A stretch of DNA of 64,000 nucleotides from Alishewanella tabrizica (GTDB lineage: Bacteria > Pseudomonadota > Gammaproteobacteria > Enterobacterales > Alteromonadaceae), in assembly GCF_014652375.1 (NCBI RefSeq), contig NZ_BMYR01000007.1, positions 62,001 to 126,000 of the forward strand, written 5' to 3'. Under the pieces are notes generated by a model that saw nothing but the letters and a program-made list of their open reading frames with translations, did no database searches and was not told the origin of the DNA. The translations under genes and the position numbers were made by a program. Below, piece by piece: positions 1-8,642 of this stretch (positions are counted from its first letter, which is position 1; each line of letters opens with the position of its first letter).

Positions 1-2013
1 CTGATTCACCAACTGATAACGCGAAGGATCAATATAAAAAGCCGTAATATAGGTTGCGGGGAAAGACTGCAACACATCGGGGCTTAAAATCATATAAAAG
101 TTAGGCTGTAAACTATTCCAATCGACTTCTCTGATACTGCTCACCACAGCCATAACCTCTTGGCCGCCAATAGAGAATCGTAACGAATCACCTAAGGTTA
201 GCCCTAAGCGCGTAGCCAGCTCAGCTTCAACAGAGACTTCACCCGTACTTTGCGCAGTAAACCATTGGCCTGCTTGCACCTTATTGGCAGAAGGTAAGGT
301 ATCTAACCAGGTTAAATTAAGCTCCCGCCCAATACCCGTTTGCTGCTCAGTGCGATCTTCTTTTGTGGCTTCTTCCCGCATCACATTCTCATTCACCTGC
401 ACCAAACGGCCACGGACTACGGGGTAAAACGGTTCAGGCTGTAACTGATGCGTTTTGGCAAACTCGGCCAGCTCAGTGCGCTGCGTTTCGTTTACATTAA
501 CTAAAAAGTGATTAGGCGCCCCCTCGGGGATCTGCTGCTGCCACTGACCAATTAATTCTGCACGAACAAAATACAGCAGCAGCGCTAAAAATAGCGCCAA
601 TGAAAACGTAATAAGCTGAAAACTATTGGCCCATAAACGACGGCGTAAGTTGGCTAACGCTAATTTACCGGCACTGCTCTGCCCTGCGGCAACCGGTTTG
701 GCTGCTTTTACCAAAATGGCCGCAATGCTCAGCAATAGCGCAATAAAAATACCGCACACTAAAAATAGTCCAATACTAATTAGCCACTCCCCTGAGAACA
801 ACCACATCAACGCAAACACGGCGATGCCACCAGTAATAAGTTGCCAACGATCGAATGACATAACAACAGCAGGCTGCTTTAACACCTCAATTGCTGGCGT
901 TCGGGTTAAACGCCATAAAGGCCGTACAGCAAATAAGCCGGCACACAATAAACACGTTAAACTCCCTAACCACAGCGGTCTTAAACTAAATTCGGGCCTA
1001 AAATCGCCAACATAATGTAAAATGGCGGCCTCAGCTAACCATAAAACAACCTGACCGGCCAGCAATCCAACCACTAAGCTAAATAACACCACCAAGGTTA
1101 AATGGCTTACATAAATGCGCCGAACTGTCGCTGTATTCGCGCCCAGCGCTTTAATAATGGCAACCGCTTGCACATGACGCTGACTGTAGCGGTTGGCTGC
1201 CACAGCAGCAGCACAGGCGGCTAACACAATGCCTAACAAGCCTGCTAGCAAAAGGAAACGTTCGGCGCGATCGAGAGCACCACCAATGGCAGATTGTTGA
1301 TCACGATTTCGCCAGCGCTGATGCACCGTTAATAATGGCTTCACTGCCTCGGCAAAGCTGTCTAGCTGCACGGTACTACCGGCCAGTAAATAACGATAAC
1401 TAATGCGACTACCAGGTTGCACAATACCTGAAGTCATGACATCGTCTATGTGCATTAAGGCGCGTGGTGAACCGCCAAAAACACTCAGCGGCGCATCGGG
1501 CTCATTTACAATAACGCCACCAACGCGTAAAGCAATACTGCCCAGCTCAATCGTATCGCCTACCACTACACCAAGAAGATCTAACAAACGCGGTTCAAAC
1601 CAAATGTCTCCCGGTGTGATTTGCGCGCGCTCGCCTTCCGTTAAACTGGCAGAGCGATGCAATATAAGCTCACCACGTAAAGGATAACTGGGGCTAACCG
1701 CCTTAATCGTTGCTAATTGCATTTGCTCAGCACTAAACAGCATTGAGTCAAACTGCATTTGTTGCGCAACTTGCAGCTGCTGTGCACTCGCCAACGCAAT
1801 AATCTCAGGATTAAACGGCTGGCTGGAGCCCAATACCCGATCTGCTGCAATAAACTGCGCACTGCGCTGCTCTAACGCAACTTTCACACCTTGGGTAATG
1901 CCACTTAAGCTAACGACCGAAAATACAGCCAAAAACAAGGCAAAAGCGATAACCCACAATTCTCCACGCTTAAGCTCACGCCAGAATAAGCGCCAGGCAA
2001 TACTAGCCCACAT
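1..2013 (-). CDS. ybbP: YbbP-like ABC transporter permease (3' end outside window)
   Basis: This reading frame starts at ATG 2013 and stays open to base 1, giving 671 codons, so the C-terminus lies outside the window. An N-terminal membrane helix follows a basic stretch (residues about 20-40, beginning WVIAFALFLAVF). A long periplasmic domain comes next, then clustered helices after residue 250 typical of an FtsX/MacB-type permease; a second helix group and a second periplasmic domain follow. It overlaps the ATPase gene upstream by 11 bases, so the two are translationally coupled. The order ybbP-ybbA with divergent tesA matches the arrangement known from E. coli. The family is LolCE-like and is thought to act in the inner membrane; its substrate is not known. 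The family assignment is firm, the function is not. Confidence 0.85.
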   Translation of the reverse strand, partial: MWASIAWRLFWRELKRGELWVIAFALFLAVFSVVSLSGITQGVKVALEQRSAQFIAADRVLGSSQPFNPEIIALASAQQLQVAQQMQFDSMLFSAEQMQLATIKAVSPSYPLRGELILHRSASLTEGERAQITPGDIWFEPRLLDLLGVVVGDTIELGSIALRVGGVIVNEPDAPLSVFGGSPRALMHIDDVMTSGIVQPGSRISYRYLLAGSTVQLDSFAEAVKPLLTVHQRWRNRDQQSAIGGALDRAERFLLLAGLLGIVLAACAAAVAANRYSQRHVQAVAIIKALGANTATVRRIYVSHLTLVVLFSLVVGLLAGQVVLWLAEAAILHYVGDFRPEFSLRPLWLGSLTCLLCAGLFAVRPLWRLTRTPAIEVLKQPAVVMSFDRWQLITGGIAVFALMWLFSGEWLISIGLFLVCGIFIALLLSIAAILVKAAKPVAAGQSSAGKLALANLRRRLWANSFQLITFSLALFLALLLYFVRAELIGQWQQQIPEGAPNHFLVNVNETQRTELAEFAKTHQLQPEPFYPVVRGRLVQVNENVMREEATKEDRTEQQTGIGRELNLTWLDTLPSANKVQAGQWFTAQSTGEVSVEAELATRLGLTLGDSLRFSIGGQEVMAVVSSIREVDWNSLQPNFYMILSPDVLQSFPATYITAFYIDPSRYQLVNQ

Positions 2014-2737
2014 GTGTTTGCTCCTGTTGGCTTACATCATCAGTCGCGCTCGCATCAACAAAACGACCAGCTTGCATTTTTAGCTGACGCTGACAACGAC
2101 GGGCTAAATCTTCGCTATGTGTAACCAACACAAGGGTAGTACCTTGCTGTTGGTTTAAATCAAATAACAAATCTTCGATTTTTTGCCCTGTATTGGCATC
2201 TAAATTTGCCGAGGGTTCATCGGCAAACAAAATGGCTGGCTGGGTGATAAACGCGCGTGCAATCGCAACCCGTTGTTGTTCACCACCAGATAACTGTGCA
2301 GGATAAAAATCGTGACGTGCCTCTAAGCCAACTTGTTTTAATAGCGCAATTGCGCGCTGCTTGGCATTTTTATCACCCGCAAGCTCTGCCGGTAGCGTAA
2401 TATTTTCTAAAGCAGTTAAGCTGGGTAATAACAAAAACGATTGAAACACAAACCCAACATATTGCGCCCGGATACCGGCACGCGCGTCTTCAGATAATGA
2501 GTGTAATGGATGCCCTGCTAAAAACACTTCGCCGGCACTGGGAATATCTAAGCCCGCAAGCAAACTCAAGAGCGTGGATTTACCCGAACCTGAAGCACCA
2601 ACAATGGCGACTGTCTCGCCTTGATTGATTGTCAGACTAATATCGTGCAGGATAGTCAGTGATCCTTCACTCACTTTGACGCGTTTAGCAAGGTGGGAAG
2701 CGTTAATATGAATTTCAGGTAGTTTAGTCATGCGCAT
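2003..2737 (-). CDS. ybbA: YbbA-like ABC transporter ATP-binding protein
   Basis: This is a 244-residue ABC ATPase of the LolD/MacB class. It has Walker A (GASGSGKST, near residue 50), the signature LSGGEQQ, Walker B ending in FADEPSANLD, and the switch histidine in VTHSED. The sequence closely resembles E. coli YbbA as I remember it, including VGFVFQSF and the phrase about ALENI. It is the cytoplasmic partner of the permease that overlaps its 3' end. Two starts are possible: ATG 2737, and ATG 2731, which forms a CATG palindrome with the start codon of divergent tesA. Neither has a strong Shine-Dalgarno sequence. Its substrate is unproven. Confidence 0.9.
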   Translation of the reverse strand: MRMTKLPEIHINASHLAKRVKVSEGSLTILHDISLTINQGETVAIVGASGSGKSTLLSLLAGLDIPSAGEVFLAGHPLHSLSEDARAGIRAQYVGFVFQSFLLLPSLTALENITLPAELAGDKNAKQRAIALLKQVGLEARHDFYPAQLSGGEQQRVAIARAFITQPAILFADEPSANLDANTGQKIEDLLFDLNQQQGTTLVLVTHSEDLARRCQRQLKMQAGRFVDASATDDVSQQEQTHVG

Positions 2738-3323
2738 TATCTTAGTTATTGTACTGTTTTTATTTAGCCAGAATGTTCTGGCACAAAAGTTAATGATTTT
2801 AGGCGATAGCCTCAGTGCCGCTTACGGCTTACAAGAATCGCAAGGCTGGCCAGCCTTATTAGCAAAAAAAACCGAGTTAACATTAATCAACGCCAGCATA
2901 AGCGGCGAAACCACATCAGGCGGCTTGGCACGCTTACCGGCTTTGCTCAAACAACATCAACCAGATTGGGTATTAATTGAGTTAGGCGGCAACGATGGTC
3001 TTCGCGGATTTAACCCTACACTGATTGAAAACCAGCTACAACAAATGATTACGTTGGTAAAACAGCATAATGCTGTACCTTTACTAATGCAAATACGTAT
3101 TCCACCCAATTATGGACCACGTTATGTTGAGCGTTTTACCGATATTTACCCCAAACTGGCAAAACAAGAGCAAGTGACGTTATGGCCGTTTTTTATGGAT
3201 GAGATAGCGGTTAACCCCGATCTGATGATGCAAGACGGTATTCATCCCAATGCACAGGCGCAGCCAATTATTCGGGATTTTATGTATGAGTTGGTGTCTG
3301 GGCTAACCCAAAACGCTGATTAA
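2730..3323 (+). CDS. tesA: TesA-like multifunctional acyl-CoA thioesterase I / lysophospholipase
   Basis: A 197-residue SGNH (GDSL) hydrolase. Residues 1-18 form a signal peptide ending in VLA, so the mature enzyme is periplasmic. The nucleophile lies in GDSLSAAYG (Ser about residue 27). Block III is GGNDG near residue 90, and the Asp/His pair is in DGIHPNA near residue 170. In E. coli TesA hydrolyses acyl-CoA and lysophospholipids and has minor protease and arylesterase activity. A weak Shine-Dalgarno sequence (AGGT) sits about 10 bases before ATG 2730. Divergence from ybbA is conserved in gammaproteobacteria, which supports the symbol. Confidence 0.92.
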   Translation: MRIILVIVLFLFSQNVLAQKLMILGDSLSAAYGLQESQGWPALLAKKTELTLINASISGETTSGGLARLPALLKQHQPDWVLIELGGNDGLRGFNPTLIENQLQQMITLVKQHNAVPLLMQIRIPPNYGPRYVERFTDIYPKLAKQEQVTLWPFFMDEIAVNPDLMMQDGIHPNAQAQPIIRDFMYELVSGLTQNAD

Positions 3324-3338
3324 CGCGCATTTAAAACT

Positions 3339-3365
3339 TGCCATAGTACACTTTTGGCTATGGCA
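3339..3365. terminator. Possible hairpin between convergent genes
   Basis: TGCCATAG (3339-3346) pairs with CTATGGCA (3358-3365) around an 11-base loop, between the ends of tesA and the convergent unknown gene. There is no clear T-tract on either side, so a terminator role is only a suggestion. Confidence 0.35.
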
Positions 3366-3388
3366 TTAGCACAAATAAATGATGGCAT

Positions 3389-4678
3389 TCATAGCGCTTG
3401 GTAGAGTGCCAAAGCGGCAAGGCGTTTTTCAATTAGCGTTTCTAACTCAGCAATTTTATCCCCGCGGATCCCACCAAATTGTTCATTAAGTTGCGATTCT
3501 GAAAGACCCTCAGGTAAATCGCTTATTGATGGAAAAAAAGCAGCTTGGAAAGCGTCTGTATCCAACGTTAAAACAAGATTTTTATTAATTTTACTTAGCT
3601 GATCAACAAAGTGTATACCTGCTTTATTAGCTGCCATATCAACAAAACTAAAACCACTGCCGCCTTTACCTGCATCGCTTATTTCTTTTAGTCTACCTAT
3701 CTGATTCGCTATGTGAATATTGCCTAAGCTCTTAATCACGGCTGAGTACAGAAAATGTAATGTTAAGTCGCGTCTAGCCGCTAACTCTACGCGGGGTAAA
3801 GCAGGAACTGTTATAGATTTCTCACCACCACTGACATATTGAGCAAAGTTTTTATTACCAAAGCCCGCAGCCAAAGCCCAGACAACACTGAGGTATTCTT
3901 CATTAAGTGACGACGAAGCCGAACGTTCAATAGCATCAACAAGAAGATTTTGCATGAAAAAAGCCAAACGACGTTCATTTGGGTGCTTTGCAGTTAACTG
4001 CTTTAATCGCTCAAGATAAAACGCTAAATGTGGTGCTACACTTGCACTTTCGCTTAATAAGCTCTGCTGACTCGTCAATGTTTTATGCAAAAGAGCGTTG
4101 ATATTAAGATCTATATTTTGAAGTTCGCCACCATTAAACAGTAACTTTTTATCTTGTACGACTCCCTGCTTTATCAGTTGTAATAATTTATTATCTGCAG
4201 GTGAATCCAAAGCAAGCTTAACCATTGAATTGAATAAGAAATTTGTCAAGAAACTGGGTATAGTGAGCTTACCAATTCTACATTGTTCTATAACAAACGC
4301 CTTTGTTTGGACTGACCAGGTACATTTTAAACTTATTAACTTATCCCCAAAATGAGCTGGTAATGGATATGTGATATTAATATCAACACTGGCATTTTGT
4401 ATCACGCCGCGAAAAACCAATGGATCGAGAGAAAAACTACCCACATTAGACAATGCGTTCAAATCTGCTTGGTTAATAACTAGCTCTATAGTTTGATCTT
4501 CATTGCGTAATTTGGAAAGTGTAGAGGATAAAAATTGACGGGAGTCATTTATATCATCACTGGAGAAATCAGGTTGCTCAACAGTACCCTGACTAATAAA
4601 CAACCAAAAACCTAATAAAAGGGTAAAGGCCACAGTGCACAACAAGGTTAAAACTGAAAACAGTAGGCTTTTTATCAC
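3389..4678 (-). CDS. Unknown membrane-anchored envelope protein
   Basis: I do not recognise this 429-residue protein. An N-terminal hydrophobic segment (about residues 4-30, LLFSVLTLLCTVAFTLLLGFW) looks like a signal anchor, leaving a large periplasmic domain. That domain has alternating hydrophobic beta-type stretches (TIELVINQADLNALSNV) and a helix-rich C-terminus; no catalytic motif is visible. It converges on tesA and lies between tesA and the tRNA array, so the neighbours do not suggest a role. The ATG at 4678 is preceded by GGGAAG (4690-4695 read on the minus strand), a good Shine-Dalgarno sequence. It seems to be outside the exopolysaccharide locus. Confidence 0.75.
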   Translation of the reverse strand: MIKSLLFSVLTLLCTVAFTLLLGFWLFISQGTVEQPDFSSDDINDSRQFLSSTLSKLRNEDQTIELVINQADLNALSNVGSFSLDPLVFRGVIQNASVDINITYPLPAHFGDKLISLKCTWSVQTKAFVIEQCRIGKLTIPSFLTNFLFNSMVKLALDSPADNKLLQLIKQGVVQDKKLLFNGGELQNIDLNINALLHKTLTSQQSLLSESASVAPHLAFYLERLKQLTAKHPNERRLAFFMQNLLVDAIERSASSSLNEEYLSVVWALAAGFGNKNFAQYVSGGEKSITVPALPRVELAARRDLTLHFLYSAVIKSLGNIHIANQIGRLKEISDAGKGGSGFSFVDMAANKAGIHFVDQLSKINKNLVLTLDTDAFQAAFFPSISDLPEGLSESQLNEQFGGIRGDKIAELETLIEKRLAALALYQAL

Positions 4679-5008
4679 AGCGAAGAAACTTCCCTTGTTA
4701 AACAGTGGTGTATTAATGACAAATTATAAAATTGTGGCTAACCCTCGCTAATCTGAATTAACCCGCTAGCATGCGATTATAAAAGAAAGTGATTAAAAAT
4801 GTTTAATTAAAAAAGAGAAACATAGCAGATAATTGGTGCTGCGCGATGTCCACACCGCCTCAAGGCGTTATTAAGAATGTAAATAGGAAAATTAAGATAG
4901 ATGGCGTCCCTTAGGGGATTAGAACGACTGTTACCGCCGTGCTAAAGAGAAGGCGCGGTGTCAGAGGTTACCTAAATTGCTAAGAAGAATGGTATTAAAT
5001 ATGATAGA
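4679..5008. other. AT-rich spacer below the tRNA array
   Basis: Apart from the decayed tRNA copy I see no gene here. A small GC-rich hairpin (CCGCC TCAA GGCG, about 4857-4870) has no T-tract in the array's direction. No convincing terminator for the array was found. Confidence 0.5.
4902..4968 (-). pseudogene. Decayed tRNA-Glu copy
   Basis: The stretch beginning TGGCGTCCC with TAGGGGATT matches the 3' half of the four intact tRNA-Glu genes next to it. The T-arm then has substitutions, the anticodon arm is disrupted (GCTAAAGAGAAGG where the others have GAAAGGG), and the 5' half is unrecognisable. The bases just before it (GATAGA) also match those before the intact copy at 5009, so the duplication included flank. 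It cannot fold as a tRNA and is the last unit of the array in transcription order. Confidence 0.7.
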
Positions 5009-5084
5009 TGGCGTCCCCTAGGGGATTCGAACCCCTGTTACCGCCGTGAAAGGGCGGTGTCCTAGGCCTCTAGACGAAGGGGAC
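5009..5084 (-). tRNA. tRNA-Glu (UUC)
   Basis: A 76-base gene with encoded CCA. The acceptor is GTCCCCT/AGGGGAC, the discriminator base G. The anticodon stem CCGCC/GGCGG holds the loop CTTTCAC, giving anticodon TTC. The T-arm has GTTCGAATC. It is the most 3' intact member of the array. Confidence 0.97.
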
Positions 5085-5095
5085 GCACTGGAAAT

Positions 5096-5171
<76 letters not shown>

Positions 5172-5220
5172 GAATATGACGATGACATATCGAGTCTGGG
5201 ATAAACAACCACATTGGAAG

Positions 5221-5296
5221 TGGCGTCCCCTAGGGGATTCGAACCCCTGTTACCGCCGTGAAAGGGCGGTGTCCTAGGCCTCTAGACGAAGGGGAC
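5221..5296 (-). tRNA. tRNA-Glu (UUC)
   Basis: Identical by eye to the other Glu genes of the array: anticodon TTC in the loop CTTTCAC, encoded CCA, 76 bases. Confidence 0.97.
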
Positions 5297-5320
5297 ATAA
5301 CAGTGTAATGCTGACTGAAT

Positions 5321-5396
5321 TGGCGTCCCCTAGGGGATTCGAACCCCTGTTACCGCCGTGAAAGGGCGGTGTCCTAGGCCTCTAGACGAAGGGGAC
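5321..5396 (-). tRNA. tRNA-Glu (UUC)
   Basis: A third intact Glu copy, again 76 bases with encoded CCA and TTC anticodon. Only 24 bases separate it from the copy at 5221-5296. Confidence 0.97.
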
Positions 5397-5427
5397 GCTG
5401 TAACAGTCTGAAAAGTGCGAGATTTAG

Positions 5428-5503
5428 TGGCGTCCCCTAGGGGATTCGAACCCCTGTTACCGCCGTGAAAGGGCGGTGTCCTAGGCCTCTAGACGAAGGG
5501 GAC
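5428..5503 (-). tRNA. tRNA-Glu (UUC)
   Basis: A fourth intact Glu copy with the same structure and anticodon. It is the second gene from the promoter, 12 bases after the first Ala gene. Confidence 0.97.
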
Positions 5504-5515
5504 GCTGTAAAATCT

Positions 5516-5591
<76 letters not shown>

Positions 5592-5635
5592 ACACTTTTC
5601 TGTGTTAACACTAAGCGTTGCTTATTGCTGAACAC

Positions 5636-5671
5636 GGGGCGCATTCTAGGTTGACGCCTTAAAAGTGTCAA
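5636..5671 (-). promoter_or_regulatory. Sigma70 promoter of the tRNA array with GC-rich discriminator
   Basis: On the minus strand TTGACA (5671-5666) is followed after exactly 17 bases by TAGAAT (5648-5643). The next bases are GCGCCCC (5642-5636), the GC-rich discriminator typical of stable-RNA promoters under stringent control. Transcription would start about 45 bases before the first tRNA-Ala gene. Confidence 0.85.
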
Positions 5672-5905
5672 CAGTTTTTTATAACAGCAAGATTGTTCGG
5701 GCAAAAATTAAGCTAATCACTATCCATCCTCTAGATGCTATACGCCATACGCCTAGCATTACCTAAGTAACACACTTTAGTAACGGCAAAAAATCAGCAT
5801 TCTAGCGGTAATTACCTTATTTCAAGTGCAGTTTTAATCGTGTTGAGTAAAGATTTTGTATACACTAGCCACAATATAAACATAGGGTGAACGTTAGGAT
5901 TATTT
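5672..5905. other. Regulatory spacer before the ATPase gene
   Basis: No gene is visible in this spacer. It separates the tRNA promoter from the ATPase gene and probably carries the latter's promoter, since TATACACT and CACAATATAAAC lie about 30-50 bases before the start. No confident -35/-10 pair was found. A weak sigma54-like GG-N10-GC pattern at 5785-5798 is discussed under rejected items. Confidence 0.4.
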
Positions 5906-6916
5906 ATGTACGAGTCGTATTACGGTTTTACAGAACGCCCTTTCCAACTCACGCCAAATGCCCAATGGTTTTATGCCAGTCGTTTACATAAGAGAGCCCT
6001 TGCCTACTTACAGTACGGCTTATCCCAAGGCGAAGGGTTTATTGTGATCACGGGTGACGTTGGAACAGGCAAAACCACCATCGCCAATCAATTACTGTCG
6101 CAACTTAATCAAGATGAAATTGTAGCGAAACAAATTGTCACGTCAAAATTAGGGCCAGACGATCTTATTCGGATGATTGCAAGCAGCTTTAATCTAATGG
6201 TGACTGAACATAACAAAGCCAGCTATCTTGATGCTATCCACATTTTTTTAAAGCGTCTGCATTCGCAACATCGCCGCGCGCTATTACTGGTTGATGAAGC
6301 ACAAAACTTGCCTTTAGAATCGATTGAAGAGCTTAGAATGCTGTCTAATTATCAAATTAATGGCAAACCCTTATTACAGAGCTTTTTATTAGGGCAAAAT
6401 GAGCTAAACCCGATTATTCAAGCACCTAATATGGAGCAATTCCGCCAACGTATCATTGCCTCTAGTAATTTGACACCCTTGGTAGAAGAAGAAACCCGAG
6501 AGTACATCGAATATCGTCTGCGTATGGCCGGCTTAAAATCGCCGTTATTATCACCCGACTGTTATGCGTTAATTCAGCAATTTAGCCGCGGCATTCCGCG
6601 AAAAATCAACTTATTGATGGATAGACTGTTACTACTTGGCTATCTTGAACAACATAAACAACTCACCGCCGAACATGTAAGTAACGTAGTAAGTGAGATT
6701 TCTGAAGAAATTGCACATCAGCAACCCATCAACCAAGCAGTAAACTCAGCAACAGCCATCGCAGAGCCCCATGTTCAGCTTGAAAGCGATCCAATGCAAA
6801 CCCACGTTCAACATTTACTCGATGAATCTCTTGAACAAAAGCTTAAGCTATTAAAAGAGCTGGACGAACTGATTTTACAACGACAAAAATCCACGAACAT
6901 CCCTAATAGCGAATAA
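5906..6916 (+). CDS. XrtA/PEP-CTERM-associated ExeA-like AAA ATPase
   Basis: A 336-residue cytoplasmic ATPase of the ExeA/GspA family in the version tied to exosortase A loci. The N-terminus MYESYYGFTERPFQLTP is characteristic. Walker A is GDVGTGKTT (residues 50-58), Walker B LLLVDEAQ (126-133), and the sensor region contains GIPRKINLLMDR. After about residue 270 the protein has an extra acidic, Gln-rich tail that may form a coiled coil; family members are often shorter, as I recall. The family is presumed to power or regulate envelope assembly of the polysaccharide. It stands alone, divergent from the tRNA array, and ends at a strong bidirectional hairpin. Confidence 0.88.
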   Translation: MYESYYGFTERPFQLTPNAQWFYASRLHKRALAYLQYGLSQGEGFIVITGDVGTGKTTIANQLLSQLNQDEIVAKQIVTSKLGPDDLIRMIASSFNLMVTEHNKASYLDAIHIFLKRLHSQHRRALLLVDEAQNLPLESIEELRMLSNYQINGKPLLQSFLLGQNELNPIIQAPNMEQFRQRIIASSNLTPLVEEETREYIEYRLRMAGLKSPLLSPDCYALIQQFSRGIPRKINLLMDRLLLLGYLEQHKQLTAEHVSNVVSEISEEIAHQQPINQAVNSATAIAEPHVQLESDPMQTHVQHLLDESLEQKLKLLKELDELILQRQKSTNIPNSE

Positions 6917-6943
6917 GAAACCTTACACAACAATCTGCAAAAT

Positions 6944-7000
6944 AAATATGTTTAAAATAAAACGGCGCCATCATGGCGCCGTTTTATTTTAAACATATTT
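6944..7000. terminator. Bidirectional terminator, perfect 27-bp inverted repeat
   Basis: Bases 6944-6970 and 6974-7000 are perfect reverse complements with a 3-base loop (TCA). The GC core is ACGGCGCCA/TGGCGCCGT, flanked by A-rich arms before and T-rich arms after on both strands. It lies between convergent genes (ATPase and outer-membrane protein) and ends one base before the stop codon of the latter. Confidence 0.9.
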
Positions 7001-7001
7001 G

Positions 7002-8642
7002 TCAAAACCGATGTTGAAATGATAACCAAATACGATTTTCACTATTATCAAACTCTTCCAAAGTGGACTCTCTGTCCAAACGCCTTAAGGTGACACTCAT
7101 CTCTGACTTAGCACTCAGTTTAGTATTCAAACCAAACTCCAGAGAAATATTTTTATCTTTGCGATTTTCACCCTGATAATCAATATCATAATAACTTAAA
7201 TTACTGACTAATTTGTTATGGTCGTTCAGTATCCAACTCGTTTGTAAAGACACATTTTGATTAGTATTGCTATCTTCTCGCTCAATATAATCAGTAGTGA
7301 TTTCGCTCACATTTAAACTAAGATTTAATCGGCTCCTACTATAAGCAATAACAACATTATGACGTTTTGCTTGTACTAGCTCCTGCCGTAACTCGGCGTT
7401 GTTTGCACTTATTTGCTGTAAACTTTCACCAAATACTGGCACATACTGATTCGACGGCGGCTTAAAACAATCAGCAAAGTTTGCAGACCCTGTTGGGCAA
7501 ACAAACACGCCTAAGTTTTGTAACTCATTGTCAAAAAGATTTTGAGTGGTGACAGAATCAGAGGTGCTAACACTAATCGACAAGAATCGTAGATTATAAT
7601 TACCTTGAACAGTTAGCGTACGACCAAAATAACGTCTGTCAAGTGACCCCTCTATGCGGGTACGGCGAGATGGTGCAAATAAAAAATCAGAGGCGACATA
7701 AGTATCTGTTTCGGTCCGCGCATCACCTACGCTAGAATCACTTCGATTCATCGTCACATTAATACGTGAAATAGCACCAAAACGATACTCTACTCCTGCG
7801 CCGAAATACTCGTACTTGTTATCAAAATTCGCTTGGTTATTCGCACGTTCAGAACCCGCGCGAGCCACAGCAGATATACTTGGGGCTATTGGCAAGCCAA
7901 CAATAACGCCATGTCGCCGAGCACTGTAGCTTGATAAGCTTGTTCGCTCAACTTCCTGGACATCGCCTTCATACAACCAGAAAAAATTAAGCGCTCGCGC
8001 ATTGGTGCCAAGTGCCCAGTTAAGGGCATAGTTTGTGGTGCTAAAATCACCGAAATCACTGAAATCACTTTCTACTTCAGGTGCTTCACTATCAGACTCA
8101 TTAAAACGCAATGTGGCTTCAGTACGGTATTTTGCAGATTCAGCATTCTTGTAACGAAGAGAGGATCCGTAGGATTGGTTTTTACTTAACTTATCACTAC
8201 CTGTAATTTTATCAGAAAAAATACCTTGCCGTGTATCTCTGACTACATAGTTCTGGCGAGCTGTGATATCCCAACTCAGTCGTTTGTCAAATGCAAAGAA
8301 TACGTTTGAGAATTCAATATCATCAAAACTGCTATTGTCGCGCTCATCTTCCTCATAAAGCACAGAACTATGTCGCCAATTAAAATTAGTTTGCATATTA
8401 GCGGCATTACGATACCAAACCAAGGCTGGTGAAAGCTCCAAAGCACCACCATTGTCTTTATCACCGTTCAAACCCGGTTTTATTTGATACGCATATAGCG
8501 CGGTTTCAAATAGCGGTTCGAATCGGGTTTCAGCTGCATTGACAGTAGAAATAACACTTAGTGGAAACACGCCTAACCAATAACAACGAGCAAGCTTAAA
8601 CGTAAGCTTCTTCGATTTACTCTGCACCATAATAGTATCCAT
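7002..8642 (-). CDS. PEP-CTERM-associated outer-membrane beta-barrel protein (TIGR03016-like)
   Basis: About 546 residues with a signal peptide ending near VNA-AET (about residue 40). The mature part is rich in amphipathic beta strands (for example NQNVSLQTSWILNDHNK and SLEFGLNTKLSAKSEMSVTL) and ends in Phe (FQHRF), as outer-membrane barrels do. This fits the beta-barrel protein found beside the tyrosine kinase in exosortase A loci, perhaps a pore or secretion partner of the export lipoprotein. The longer frame opens at ATG 8648, but that ATG is only 2 bases after AAAGG; the ATG at 8642 is 8 bases away and better placed. It overlaps the kinase gene by about 26 bases and is last in the leftward operon. 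Confidence 0.82.
   Translation of the reverse strand: MDTIMVQSKSKKLTFKLARCYWLGVFPLSVISTVNAAETRFEPLFETALYAYQIKPGLNGDKDNGGALELSPALVWYRNAANMQTNFNWRHSSVLYEEDERDNSSFDDIEFSNVFFAFDKRLSWDITARQNYVVRDTRQGIFSDKITGSDKLSKNQSYGSSLRYKNAESAKYRTEATLRFNESDSEAPEVESDFSDFGDFSTTNYALNWALGTNARALNFFWLYEGDVQEVERTSLSSYSARRHGVIVGLPIAPSISAVARAGSERANNQANFDNKYEYFGAGVEYRFGAISRINVTMNRSDSSVGDARTETDTYVASDFLFAPSRRTRIEGSLDRRYFGRTLTVQGNYNLRFLSISVSTSDSVTTQNLFDNELQNLGVFVCPTGSANFADCFKPPSNQYVPVFGESLQQISANNAELRQELVQAKRHNVVIAYSRSRLNLSLNVSEITTDYIEREDSNTNQNVSLQTSWILNDHNKLVSNLSYYDIDYQGENRKDKNISLEFGLNTKLSAKSEMSVTLRRLDRESTLEEFDNSENRIWLSFQHRF

Noticed and set aside
626..2083. Plus-strand ORFs at 626-1015, 1403-1687 and 1898-2083
   Set aside because: They are antisense shadows of the ybbP and ybbA genes, which have clear domain content on the minus strand.
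5784..5800. GG-N10-GC pattern (CGGCAAAAAATCAGCA) upstream of the ATPase gene as a sigma54 promoter
   Set aside because: Only the bare GG/GC spacing fits; the -12 element is CAGCA instead of TTGCA. This spacing is expected by chance about once per few hundred bases.
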